Assembly (NCBI GenBank): GCA_017407765.1
Contig: JAFQVZ010000023.1
Coordinates: forward strand, 1-22,493
Length of the DNA: 22,493 nt
Source of the DNA: Clostridia bacterium
Lineage (GTDB): Bacteria > Bacillota > Clostridia > Oscillospirales > Butyricicoccaceae
Reading direction: 5' to 3'
The notes beneath the pieces were generated by a model, which was not told the origin of the DNA, did not search any database, and saw only the letters and a list, made by a program, of their open reading frames with translations. This document shows positions 1 to 7,492 of the stretch, piece by piece. Position 1 is the stretch's first letter, and each line of letters starts with the position of its first letter. The position numbers and the translations under genes are program-made.

Positions 1-46
1 CAGAAGAATGATCAACGACGACTCGGTCTCCGAGCTCTACATCTAA
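1..46 (+). CDS. prs: Ribose-phosphate pyrophosphokinase, C-terminal end (partial)
   Basis: Only the last 14 codons and a TAA are present, read in the frame that starts at base 2. They encode RRMINDDSVSELYI. A Ser-Val-Ser-x-Leu-aromatic tail is typical of the C-terminus of bacterial PRPP synthetase. In Bacillus and many Clostridia prs lies just upstream of pth and mfd, as here. The assignment therefore rests on a short tail match plus gene order. The enzyme makes PRPP from ribose-5-phosphate and ATP for purine, pyrimidine, His and Trp synthesis. A strong terminator follows the stop codon. Confidence 0.55.
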   Translation, partial: RRMINDDSVSELYI

Positions 47-56
47 GTTTATCCGC

Positions 57-86
57 GGAACCGGCCTGCGGGCCGGTTCCTTTTTT
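57..86 (+). terminator. Rho-independent terminator after prs
   Basis: A perfect 10-bp stem (GGAACCGGCC, 57-66, with GGCCGGTTCC, 71-80) and a 4-nt loop are followed by six T at 81-86. It lies 10 bp after the prs stop codon and separates prs from pth. Confidence 0.93.
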
Positions 87-128
87 AACGGCTTTGTTCC
101 GCAAAATATCAAACGGTAGGCGTTCCCT

Positions 129-746
129 ATTTTCAGACGTAAAAAACCGGCAGCAGAACCTGCCAAGATCGACTATATAATCGCAGGCCTGGGCAATCCC
201 GGCCCCAAATATCAGACAACACGCCATAACGCCGGTTTCCTTGCCGCCGACCTTCTTGCCGAAAAGCTTGGAGCAGGCCGCATCATCAAATCCAAGTGCA
301 AGGCCACCTATGTCACCTGCACCTATGAGGGCAAGAATCTTCTTATCATGAAGCCTCAGACCTTCATGAACCTCTCGGGCGAGGCAGTCCGCGACATGGC
401 TTCGGCATATAATGTTCCGCCCGAGAATATCATCATCATGTATGACGATATCAGCATCCACACCGGACGCCTGAGAGTCAAGCGCGCCGGTTCCGACGGC
501 GGACACAACGGCATCAAGAGCATCATCTATCAGCTTCAGTCTGACCGCTTCCCCCGCGTAAAGATCGGCGTAAGCGCCCCCGGCGGAGAGGATATGAAGG
601 ATTATGTCCTCGATGAGCTCGACACCGATGCATATCAGGGCGTCAAGGCTGCTCCCGATGCGGCTCTGACTATCGTCAGAAGCGGCGTAGATGCCGCAAT
701 GCAGGATTTTAACGGAAAGAGCTTCATCCCCGAAGAATCCAAATGA
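129..746 (+). CDS. pth: Peptidyl-tRNA hydrolase, apparent ATT start codon
   Basis: Cleaves the ester bond of peptidyl-tRNAs that drop off ribosomes, recycling tRNA in the cytoplasm. All family active-site residues are visible: N23, H33 (in TRHNAG), N81 (in TFMNLSG), D106 (in YDDIS) and N127 (in GGHNG). These correspond to E. coli N10, H20, N68, D93 and N114 with a constant offset of 13. The homology therefore extends far upstream of the first ATG at 348, which would lose N23 and H33. The frame is open back to a TAG at 117-119, and between that stop and position 348 it has no ATG, GTG or TTG. The best start is ATT at 129, giving 205 residues beginning FRRKKPAAEP, with a GGTAGG purine run 8 nt upstream. 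ATC at 168 is an alternative without an RBS. A base-call error is also possible. mfd follows 86 bp later and is probably co-transcribed. Confidence 0.93.
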   Translation: MFRRKKPAAEPAKIDYIIAGLGNPGPKYQTTRHNAGFLAADLLAEKLGAGRIIKSKCKATYVTCTYEGKNLLIMKPQTFMNLSGEAVRDMASAYNVPPENIIIMYDDISIHTGRLRVKRAGSDGGHNGIKSIIYQLQSDRFPRVKIGVSAPGGEDMKDYVLDELDTDAYQGVKAAPDAALTIVRSGVDAAMQDFNGKSFIPEESK

Positions 747-781
747 TCCCCGCCAATATAACAGTTATCGACCCGTAGATA

Positions 782-804
782 CCCCGTTCCCTGCCGGAAC
801 GGGG
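782..804. other. Intergenic hairpin without a U-tract
   Basis: A perfect 9-bp inverted repeat, CCCCGTTCC (782-790) and GGAACGGGG (796-804), flanks a 5-nt loop in the pth-mfd gap. No T-run follows, so it is not a standard terminator. It ends about 17 nt before the mfd ribosome binding site. It could stabilise the upstream mRNA or modulate mfd expression. Confidence 0.6.
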
Positions 805-832
805 CGTACTGCGTTGCAAAGGAGAGTGAAAA

Positions 833-3800
833 ATGCCGCTTCTTATTGACCTTATCAGAGAATCGCCCGAATACCGCGAGCTTTTGTCCGAGATCAGCTC
901 GGGCAAAAAGGCTGCCTCTGTATACGGAATGTCGCCTATACATCAGGCCCATTTCGCCGCAGCACTTAGGCTCGAACTTTCGAGGCCCATACTGGTGGTA
1001 GCCCGTGACGAACGTGCAGCCGAGGCTCTTGCCGCCGATTATGCCGCCTTTTCGGGCGAACAGGGCATATATCTGCCGTCCCGCGACCTCGTATTCCACA
1101 ATATTGAAAACGCCTCGCGCGAACATGAGCACAGGCGTCTGCGCGCTCTCAGCAGCTTTATGCGCGGAGTGTCGGGTGCTATGTTTGCTTCACCCGAAGC
1201 CCTTATGCTTTATACTATCCCGCCCGAAGTTCTGTCCGCCTCCATTGCAACCCTTGAAGTAGGTGAAGATTATGAACTGGACAGACTCTGCAATGACCTT
1301 GTTAAATGGGGCTATGTCCGCTCCGACTCGGTAGAAGGTCCCGGCCAGTTTGCCCTGCGCGGCGGCATTCTGGATGTTTTCCCCTCCGGCGAAGAGCATC
1401 CGGTCCGCGCCGAGTTCTGGGGCGACACCGTCGACTCGCTCGGCCACTTCGATCCTCTCACCCAGCGCCGCACAGAAAACATCCCATTCTTTGATATCAT
1501 CCCTGCCCGTGAAGTTCTGCCGTCACTCGCAGAGGGAGGAGCAGAAGGCCTATGCAAAAAGCTTGATAAGTTTGTCCGTGCCAAAGGTGCCTCAGACATC
1601 CTGCGCAATACACTTCTCGAGGATATCGAGCGCATCCGCGAAACCGTTCCTTTCGCCTGCCTGGACAGATATCTTCCCCATATTTACGAAAAAACCTCCT
1701 CTGCGCTCGACTATATCCCCTCTGATGCTATTGTCATTTTTGCCGACAGTGCTTCGGCCCTCGAGGCCTCCAAGGCATTTGAGTTCCGCATGAGCGAAGA
1801 TACCGAGCATCTGCTGGATGAAGGCATCCTCGCGCCTACAAAAAGCGGATTCTGCCTGCCTCACAGCCATTTCAGAGATTTATGCCAGGGACACACTCTT
1901 CTCTGTTTCGACCAGTTCCTTTCGTCCCAGAGCTTCCCCACTCAGGCGATAATCTCGCTGTCTGCCCGTCAGCTGCCCTCCTATGGCGGCAGTCTTGACA
2001 CCGCCTGCTCTGACCTCAGCTCCTATCTTAAATACGATTATACCGTTCTTGCCCTTGCAGGCGGCAGTCAGCGCGCATCCAGCCTTAAAAGGCTGCTTGA
2101 AGAGCGTCAGCTTCCCTGCACCGAAGTAGATGCTATGCCCACTCCGGGAAAGATCCTGATCTCAACAGCCAATCTTTCTTCGGGTTTTGAATATACCTCC
2201 ATCAAGCTGGCCGTTATCACCGAAGGTCAGCTGGCCATCAGAAAGAACGGCGACAGAAAACCCAAAAAGACCAAGAAAAGCGGCCTCACCATGGGAGACC
2301 TTCATCCCGGCGACCTTGTCGTTCACGACAAGCACGGCATTGGCCGCTTTGTAGGTGTTGAACGAATCAGCGTTGACAAGGTGTGGCGTGACTATATAAA
2401 AATCGCTTTTGCAGGAACCGACTTTGTCTTTGTCCCCGCAACCAACCTTGATATCGTATCAAAATACATTGGAGCCGGTGAGCAGGAAGAAGTTAAGCTC
2501 TCCAAGCTCGGCGGCACAGCATGGACCAAGACCAAGATACGCGCCAAAAAAGCGGCGCGCGACCTTGCCGAGGGCCTTTTGAAGCTTTATGCATCCCGAC
2601 GCGGAATGAGCGGTTTTGCCTTCTTCCCCGATGACGACTGGCAGCGCGGCTTTGAAGAGCGTTTCCCCTATGAAGAGACCGAAGATCAGCTGGCCTGCGC
2701 TCAGGAGATCAAAAACGATATGCAGAAACCCTATCCTATGGACCGCCTGCTGTGCGGCGACGTAGGCTTCGGTAAGACTGAGGTAGCCTTCCGCGCCATC
2801 ATGAAATGCATTCTTTCAGGCAAGCAGGCAGCCATTCTTGTTCCTACCACCGTTCTTGCCCGACAGCACTATATGTCGGCTATCCAGCGCTTCTCCGGCT
2901 ATCCCGTAAAGGTTGACATGATGAGCCGTTTCCGCACCCCCGCCCAGCAGCGCGACACACTGCGCGATGTGCGAACCGGCGCCTGCGATATCCTTGTAGG
3001 CACCCACAGGATCCTGCAGAAGGATATCGAGTTCAAGGATCTCGGCCTGCTCATCATCGACGAGGAACAGCGTTTCGGAGTGTCTCATAAAGAAAAGATC
3101 AAAGAGATGACCAAGTCGGTCGATGTTCTCACACTCACCGCCACCCCTATCCCCCGCACCCTCAATATGGCCCTCTCGGGTATACGCGATATGTCGGTGC
3201 TTGAAGAGCCGCCTGCCGGAAGAATGCCGGTGCAGACCTATGTTCTCGAGCACAACGATATCATCATAAATGATGCCATCCGCAAAGAGCTGGCACGTGG
3301 CGGTCAGGTGTATTATCTCCATAACCGCATCGGAGATATCGAAGAGACGGCTGCCCGCCTTCAGCGGGTCTTCCCCGATGCAGTGATCCAGACAGCTCAC
3401 GGCAAGATGGGCGAAAAGCGAATGTCGGAAGTCATGAATCAGGCTTATGCCGGCGAGATCGATATACTTGTCTGTACGACAATTATCGAGACCGGCGTCG
3501 ATATCCCCAATGTAAACACCATAATCATTGAAGATGCCGACCACATGGGCCTTGCCCAGCTTCATCAGATACGCGGACGTGTCGGTCGCTCTCAGCGCCA
3601 TGCCTATGCCTATCTGACCTACCGCAAGGATAAGGTGCTCACCGAGATCTCGCAAAAGCGTCTTGCTGCCATCCGCGAGTTCGCCGAGTTCGGTTCAGGC
3701 TTCAAGATCGCCATGCGTGACCTCGAGATACGCGGCGCAGGCAATGTCCTCGGCGCCGAACAGAGCGGACATATGATGAGTGTTGGCTATGATATGTATC

Positions 3801-4294
3801 TCAGGCTGCTTGACGAGGCATCTGCCGAACTTAAGGGCGAAGCTCCTCCCGCAAGGACCGACTGTACTGCCGATATCCTTGTTTCGGCAGGTTTGCCCGA
3901 AAGCTATGTTTCCGATGCCGCTACACGAATCGACCTTTATCGCCGTATATCCATGATCGTCACCCAGAACGACTATCTCGATATGCAGGACGAAATGCTC
4001 GACCGTTTCGGAGATCTTCCCACATCGGCTCTGGCTCTGCTCGACATAGCTCTGCTGCGCTCACGCGCATCTCAGAACGGCATAAATGAGATCGCCCAGA
4101 AGAGCCGCAATCTTATGTTCTATTTCCGTGAAGTCGATATAAAGCGCATCTCAGAGGTTTGTTCTCAGGATGTGTTCAAGGGCAGGATACTGTTCTCGGC
4201 CGGCGACAGGCCCTATCTCACTCTCAAGCTTCGCCCCGACGAATCACCTCTCGATCTTGCAGTCGTACTTGTCGACATGTATGTGGGTATCTGA
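833..4294 (+). CDS. mfd: Transcription-repair coupling factor
   Basis: An ATP-driven DNA translocase that removes RNA polymerase stalled at lesions and recruits UvrA for strand-specific nucleotide excision repair. The 1153-residue length is normal for the family. The domain order can be read. An N-terminal UvrB-like region comes first. A CarD-like RNA-polymerase-interaction domain starts near residue 487 ([14 protein letters not shown] at 491). A RecG-like helicase core follows, with Walker A GDVGFGKT at 642-649, the DEEQ box at 743-746, a TATPIPRTL motif III, and the [12 protein letters not shown] and QIRGRVGRS motifs of the second RecA lobe. A C-terminal TRCF domain ends the protein. The start is supported by AAAGGAG just upstream. 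It follows pth with no terminator between them, and a terminator lies directly downstream. Confidence 0.97.
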   Translation: MPLLIDLIRESPEYRELLSEISSGKKAASVYGMSPIHQAHFAAALRLELSRPILVVARDERAAEALAADYAAFSGEQGIYLPSRDLVFHNIENASREHEHRRLRALSSFMRGVSGAMFASPEALMLYTIPPEVLSASIATLEVGEDYELDRLCNDLVKWGYVRSDSVEGPGQFALRGGILDVFPSGEEHPVRAEFWGDTVDSLGHFDPLTQRRTENIPFFDIIPAREVLPSLAEGGAEGLCKKLDKFVRAKGASDILRNTLLEDIERIRETVPFACLDRYLPHIYEKTSSALDYIPSDAIVIFADSASALEASKAFEFRMSEDTEHLLDEGILAPTKSGFCLPHSHFRDLCQGHTLLCFDQFLSSQSFPTQAIISLSARQLPSYGGSLDTACSDLSSYLKYDYTVLALAGGSQRASSLKRLLEERQLPCTEVDAMPTPGKILISTANLSSGFEYTSIKLAVITEGQLAIRKNGDRKPKKTKKSGLTMGDLHPGDLVVHDKHGIGRFVGVERISVDKVWRDYIKIAFAGTDFVFVPATNLDIVSKYIGAGEQEEVKLSKLGGTAWTKTKIRAKKAARDLAEGLLKLYASRRGMSGFAFFPDDDWQRGFEERFPYEETEDQLACAQEIKNDMQKPYPMDRLLCGDVGFGKTEVAFRAIMKCILSGKQAAILVPTTVLARQHYMSAIQRFSGYPVKVDMMSRFRTPAQQRDTLRDVRTGACDILVGTHRILQKDIEFKDLGLLIIDEEQRFGVSHKEKIKEMTKSVDVLTLTATPIPRTLNMALSGIRDMSVLEEPPAGRMPVQTYVLEHNDIIINDAIRKELARGGQVYYLHNRIGDIEETAARLQRVFPDAVIQTAHGKMGEKRMSEVMNQAYAGEIDILVCTTIIETGVDIPNVNTIIIEDADHMGLAQLHQIRGRVGRSQRHAYAYLTYRKDKVLTEISQKRLAAIREFAEFGSGFKIAMRDLEIRGAGNVLGAEQSGHMMSVGYDMYLRLLDEASAELKGEAPPARTDCTADILVSAGLPESYVSDAATRIDLYRRISMIVTQNDYLDMQDEMLDRFGDLPTSALALLDIALLRSRASQNGINEIAQKSRNLMFYFREVDIKRISEVCSQDVFKGRILFSAGDRPYLTLKLRPDESPLDLAVVLVDMYVGI

Positions 4295-4303
4295 TAAAAA
4301 TAT

Positions 4304-4332
4304 TTGATTATCGCTTCATTGTGATTTATAAT
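4304..4332 (+). promoter_or_regulatory. Sigma-70-type promoter for the MFS gene
   Basis: TTGATT (4304-4309) and a perfect TATAAT (4327-4332) are separated by 17 bp. The predicted start near 4339 lies inside the left arm of the mfd terminator hairpin, so transcripts made here would lack most of that arm. Confidence 0.7.
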
Positions 4333-4369
4333 ATGGGGTGGTGCTTATGCACCGCCTCATATTATTTTT
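4330..4369 (+). terminator. Rho-independent terminator after mfd
   Basis: A 15-bp stem including two G-U pairs (4330-4344 with 4349-4363), loop TTAT, then ATTTTT. It begins 35 bp after the mfd stop and overlaps the -10 box of the next gene. Confidence 0.85.
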
Positions 4370-4381
4370 GAAGGGAAGCGT

Positions 4382-5623
4382 GTGATTTTGGGAATCTTCA
4401 GCGATTTCTTCTGGACACTCAGGGAAGCAGGCAGCAACGTGCGCAAGTTTATGTTCTGCGTGTTCCTCAACGGTATCATTATGTCAGCCATTCAGGTAAT
4501 GCTTGGTATACATTATAAAAACATCGGTATGACCGAAGACGTCATCGGAACTCTGATGGCCCTCAAGACCTTTGGTTCGGCCATCGGCGCGCTGTTCGCC
4601 GTCGTGATCATTCAGACCTTCGGCACAAAGCGGTCGCTTATAGGCGCATTTTTGGTGATGGCCGCAAGCGGCTTCTGCTATGTCAATATGACCGATAACA
4701 TGCTGCTTATGCAGGCGACCTCTCTTATTTTCGGCATTGCTCAGGTGGTCTTCACCGTCTCGCAGGCTCCGTTCTATAAAAACAACAGCGATGAGCGCAC
4801 CGCTGTTACCATCTTCTCGGTATCATTTGTTCTTGGCAATGTAGCCATGTTCACCGGCAGCTATCTGTTCGGCTTCATGTCCGACTTTTTTGCGGGTATC
4901 GGCGGCGAGCTTTTCGGAAGCCGCACAACTCTGAACATCGCCTTTTCCCTGATGCTGCTGGCGCCGCTGGCCATTTCCAAAATAGACTTCGGCACCGAAG
5001 CTCTTATTAAGAAAAATGACCACCGCCCCAGCCTTGGCGATTATTTCAGAGCTATGAACCATGACAGCTGGACTTATCTGCTCAAAAAAGCCCTTATCGG
5101 CATGGGCGCCGGCCTTGTAATCCCCTATTTCAGCGTATATATCAAATACAGCCTGGGCGTCTCCGACTCGGTGGTCGGTTCGATCATCGCCTTCTCTCAG
5201 CTGGGCACCGTCATCGGCGGCCTGCTTATCCCCAGCCTGTCAAGACGCTTCGGCCGTGTCAATATGGCCATATTCTGTCAGCTGATATCCATCCCCTTCC
5301 TGTGGTCTATCTCCTACACACAGGGCGTTATCATGATGGCCATCAGCTTCCTCTGCCGCAATGGTTTTATGAATATGACAAGCCCCCTGCTGCAGACCAT
5401 GGAAATGGACCTCGTAGATCCCGAAAACCGCACCATCATGAGCTCGATGGCCACCCTTGCCGACAGCCTTTTCCGTGCTCTGGGCACCCAGCTGGGCGGC
5501 ATCCTGATGGTGCGCATCTCCTATGAGTTCCCCTACTATATTACAATTCTCACCTATCTTGCCAGCACCTTCGTTATCTACTGGGTCTTTGGCCGCAACA
5601 AGAAATATTCCGAACTCCATTAA
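4382..5623 (+). CDS. MFS transporter
   Basis: A 413-residue integral membrane protein with about 12 hydrophobic segments. A cytoplasmic loop with a motif-A-like element (IPSLSRRFGRVN) precedes a later helix, and an equivalent GTKRSL turn lies between helices 2 and 3. This fits a major facilitator superfamily secondary transporter, most like drug/metabolite efflux members. The substrate cannot be told from the sequence. It starts at GTG (4382) with GAAGGGA 5 nt upstream. It has its own promoter and is bounded by terminators on both sides, so it is a one-gene unit sitting between mfd and the parvulin-like lipoprotein, genes that lie closer together in some Clostridia. Confidence 0.85.
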   Translation: MILGIFSDFFWTLREAGSNVRKFMFCVFLNGIIMSAIQVMLGIHYKNIGMTEDVIGTLMALKTFGSAIGALFAVVIIQTFGTKRSLIGAFLVMAASGFCYVNMTDNMLLMQATSLIFGIAQVVFTVSQAPFYKNNSDERTAVTIFSVSFVLGNVAMFTGSYLFGFMSDFFAGIGGELFGSRTTLNIAFSLMLLAPLAISKIDFGTEALIKKNDHRPSLGDYFRAMNHDSWTYLLKKALIGMGAGLVIPYFSVYIKYSLGVSDSVVGSIIAFSQLGTVIGGLLIPSLSRRFGRVNMAIFCQLISIPFLWSISYTQGVIMMAISFLCRNGFMNMTSPLLQTMEMDLVDPENRTIMSSMATLADSLFRALGTQLGGILMVRISYEFPYYITILTYLASTFVIYWVFGRNKKYSELH

Positions 5624-5630
5624 AAAACAA

Positions 5631-5657
5631 GCCGGCGCCTGAAGGCGTCGGCTTTTT
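5631..5657 (+). terminator. Rho-independent terminator after the MFS gene
   Basis: Stem GCCGGCGCC (5631-5639) with GGCGTCGGC (5644-5652), one G-U pair, a 4-nt loop and five T. It starts 8 nt after the stop codon. Confidence 0.92.
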
Positions 5658-5679
5658 AACGGCAAAAATCTATATTTTG

Positions 5680-5710
5680 TTCACACCATACCGCTTATTT
5701 ATGATATAAT
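5680..5710 (+). promoter_or_regulatory. Extended -10 promoter for the lipoprotein gene
   Basis: TATAAT at 5705-5710 is preceded by TG-A, forming an extended -10. A TTCACA element (5680-5685) lies 19 bp upstream, a slightly long spacer that an extended -10 can tolerate. The start codon is 40 bp downstream with GGGAGGGAG as the ribosome binding site. Confidence 0.65.
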
Positions 5711-5749
5711 ATATGTTAATTTATTAAACCATTCCCGGGAGGGAGCTAA

Positions 5750-6748
5750 ATGATCAAAAAACTAATGGTACCTGTGCTCGTTTTTCTGCTGGTCCTCAGT
5801 CTTTTCAGCTGTTCACCCAGCCCCACTGCCATGAGTGTGGGAAAGAACAAAGTCGATGCCTCTGAGTATGCTTATTACCTGAATCACAATGGACTGAGTC
5901 TGGATGCCCATAATTCCGGCACGACCGTGCTCAGCCAAAACGACCTGCTCGCCCGCGCCCACGAACAGGCACAGCTGCAGATCACCAACAGCGAGATAAT
6001 CCGCCTGAAGTGTGATCAGCTCGGCCTCGAGCTTTCCGACGAGCAGAAAGACCAGCTCAAGGAAGAAAAAGAGGCTCTTATCGAATCGCTGGGCGGCAAA
6101 GCAGCATATCTCGAGTATCTCAACGAAAATATGCTGACCGACCGTCTCTATGACAAGCTTCAGGAATACAATCATTATTATTCCATGCTTTATGAACACG
6201 TGTCGTCTGACCCCGCTAACGGCGTCGGCAGCGATCAGGAGCTGAGGCAGTTCTTTGCCGACAACTACATTCAGGTCAAGTTTATCAGAATGTCGACCCT
6301 TGATGAAAACGGCGACCTGCTGGATGAAGAAAGGCTCAATGTTCTTACTGCCAAGGCCAGCGAAGTCCTTGCTCAGATCAATAACGGAACCATGACCTTT
6401 GATGATGCCCTTAACCAGCATAATGACGACCCCGTTATGGCTCAGAGCCCCGGAGGCATTGTTATCAGCAAGCAGGATGCTACCCTGCACGAATACAGTG
6501 CCGATGCTTTTGCCATGTCTGACGGCGAGGTAAGCAGCGTCAAGCTCTACAGCGATGGGTATTATATCATCACAAAAATGTCTGCCCCGGCAAACTACTT
6601 TGATGAACACCGCGATAAGATCGTCATTGATGCAGCCGACTGGGCATTCAGTAACTTCCTTGAACTTTCCAAAAGTTCAACTGCGGTTTCTGTGTCCGGC
6701 GTATGCCAGAAGATGAACTTTGAAAATCTCGCAGAATATGTAAAGTAA
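5750..6748 (+). CDS. Parvulin-like peptidyl-prolyl isomerase lipoprotein (PrsA/SurA-like)
   Basis: A 332-residue exported lipoprotein. The N-terminus has KK, a hydrophobic stretch and the lipobox LFSC with Cys21 as the predicted lipidation site. A SurA_N-like helical chaperone region follows (about 60-170, rich in Glu/Lys/Gln). A PpiC-type rotamase-like region then spans about 170-300, including FFADNYIQVKFIRMS, a helix, the SPGGIV stretch and FAMSDGEVSSV. Family members sit on the outer face of the membrane and help secreted proteins fold. It lies two genes after mfd, a position also seen for parvulins in some Clostridia. The start is supported by a strong RBS. Isomerase activity is not certain, because catalytic residues in this family are variable and the domain is divergent. 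Confidence 0.82.
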   Translation: MIKKLMVPVLVFLLVLSLFSCSPSPTAMSVGKNKVDASEYAYYLNHNGLSLDAHNSGTTVLSQNDLLARAHEQAQLQITNSEIIRLKCDQLGLELSDEQKDQLKEEKEALIESLGGKAAYLEYLNENMLTDRLYDKLQEYNHYYSMLYEHVSSDPANGVGSDQELRQFFADNYIQVKFIRMSTLDENGDLLDEERLNVLTAKASEVLAQINNGTMTFDDALNQHNDDPVMAQSPGGIVISKQDATLHEYSADAFAMSDGEVSSVKLYSDGYYIITKMSAPANYFDEHRDKIVIDAADWAFSNFLELSKSSTAVSVSGVCQKMNFENLAEYVK

Positions 6749-6754
6749 CCACAG

Positions 6755-6785
6755 AAGGCCGGAGGGATCATCTTCCGGCCTTTTT
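6755..6785 (+). terminator. Rho-independent terminator after the parvulin gene
   Basis: A stem around GGCCGG (6757-6762) and CCGGCC (6775-6780), extended by A-T and G-U pairs to about 12 bp, with loop ATCA and then five T. Confidence 0.9.
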
Positions 6786-6806
6786 CACAGAAAGGACTTT
6801 ATCTGT

Positions 6807-7445
6807 ATGTTTACTGTCACCAAAAACGAAATGAAAGAACTCGAGCGACGCGCCAATGATGCCGGCCTTCCTTATCTGCAGATGATGGAAAACGCCGGAC
6901 GGGCCGCCTTTGATGTTCTCATTGCCCGTCTCCCCGAAATAAAGAACGCCGCGGTCTTCTGCGGCACAGGCAATAACGGAGGTGACGGATTTGTTGTCGC
7001 CCGTCTGCTCAGGCAGCGCGGAGCGGCTGTGCTCATTATACTAACGGGCGGCAAACCCAAGCCTCCCGACGCGGTCACCAATCTCTACCTTGCCACAATG
7101 GCAGGCATTCCCATAGTCACAGGCACACATCTCGATAAGAGTGATATCTCGTTTATTACCTCGTGCGATGCCGTAATCGATGCGATCTACGGCACCGGTT
7201 TCCACGGAGAACTCGATCTGGAGGCCGAAGTCTGCTGCGGGGTAATAACTCACTCCAAGGGACTTAAAATGGCTCTCGACCTGCCCAGCGGCCTGGAATG
7301 CGACTCGGGTACGATCGCTCAGGGAACAGCCAAAGCCGACATTACCGTTACATTCCATTCCGCCAAGCCCTGCCACAGTATCTCGCCCGATATATGCGGC
7401 GAAACAATAGTTGCCGACATCGGGATAACCAACATACTCAAATAA
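6807..7445 (+). CDS. nnrE: NAD(P)H-hydrate epimerase (YjeF N-terminal domain)
   Basis: Interconverts the R and S epimers of hydrated NAD(P)H so that the dehydratase can repair them, a cytoplasmic metabolite-repair role. The YjeF_N Rossmann-like fold shows the glycine-rich signature GTGNNGGDG at 53-61, the catalytic-type Asp125 in DAIYGTG, and ALDLPSGLECDSG near the end. At 212 residues it is the epimerase domain alone. In many bacteria it is fused to the ADP-dependent dehydratase (NnrD), which is absent here, so the partner enzyme must be encoded elsewhere. AAAGGA lies 10 nt before the ATG. It is enclosed by terminators. Confidence 0.9.
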   Translation: MFTVTKNEMKELERRANDAGLPYLQMMENAGRAAFDVLIARLPEIKNAAVFCGTGNNGGDGFVVARLLRQRGAAVLIILTGGKPKPPDAVTNLYLATMAGIPIVTGTHLDKSDISFITSCDAVIDAIYGTGFHGELDLEAEVCCGVITHSKGLKMALDLPSGLECDSGTIAQGTAKADITVTFHSAKPCHSISPDICGETIVADIGITNILK

Positions 7446-7448
7446 GCG

Positions 7449-7482
7449 AAAACAGCTGCAGAGTGAACTGCAGCTGTTTTTT
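7449..7482. terminator. Bidirectional terminator between convergent genes
   Basis: A perfect 13-bp stem, AAAACAGCTGCAG (7449-7461) with CTGCAGCTGTTTT (7468-7480), and a 6-nt loop. A-rich and T-rich flanks allow it to end nnrE on the plus strand and the PEPCK-like gene on the minus strand. Confidence 0.9.
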
Positions 7483-7492
7483 ATTACTCTGT

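Noticed and set aside
348..746. pth starting at the ATG at 348
   Set aside because: It would remove the catalytic Asn and His and the entire first third of the fold, which is clearly encoded upstream in the same frame.
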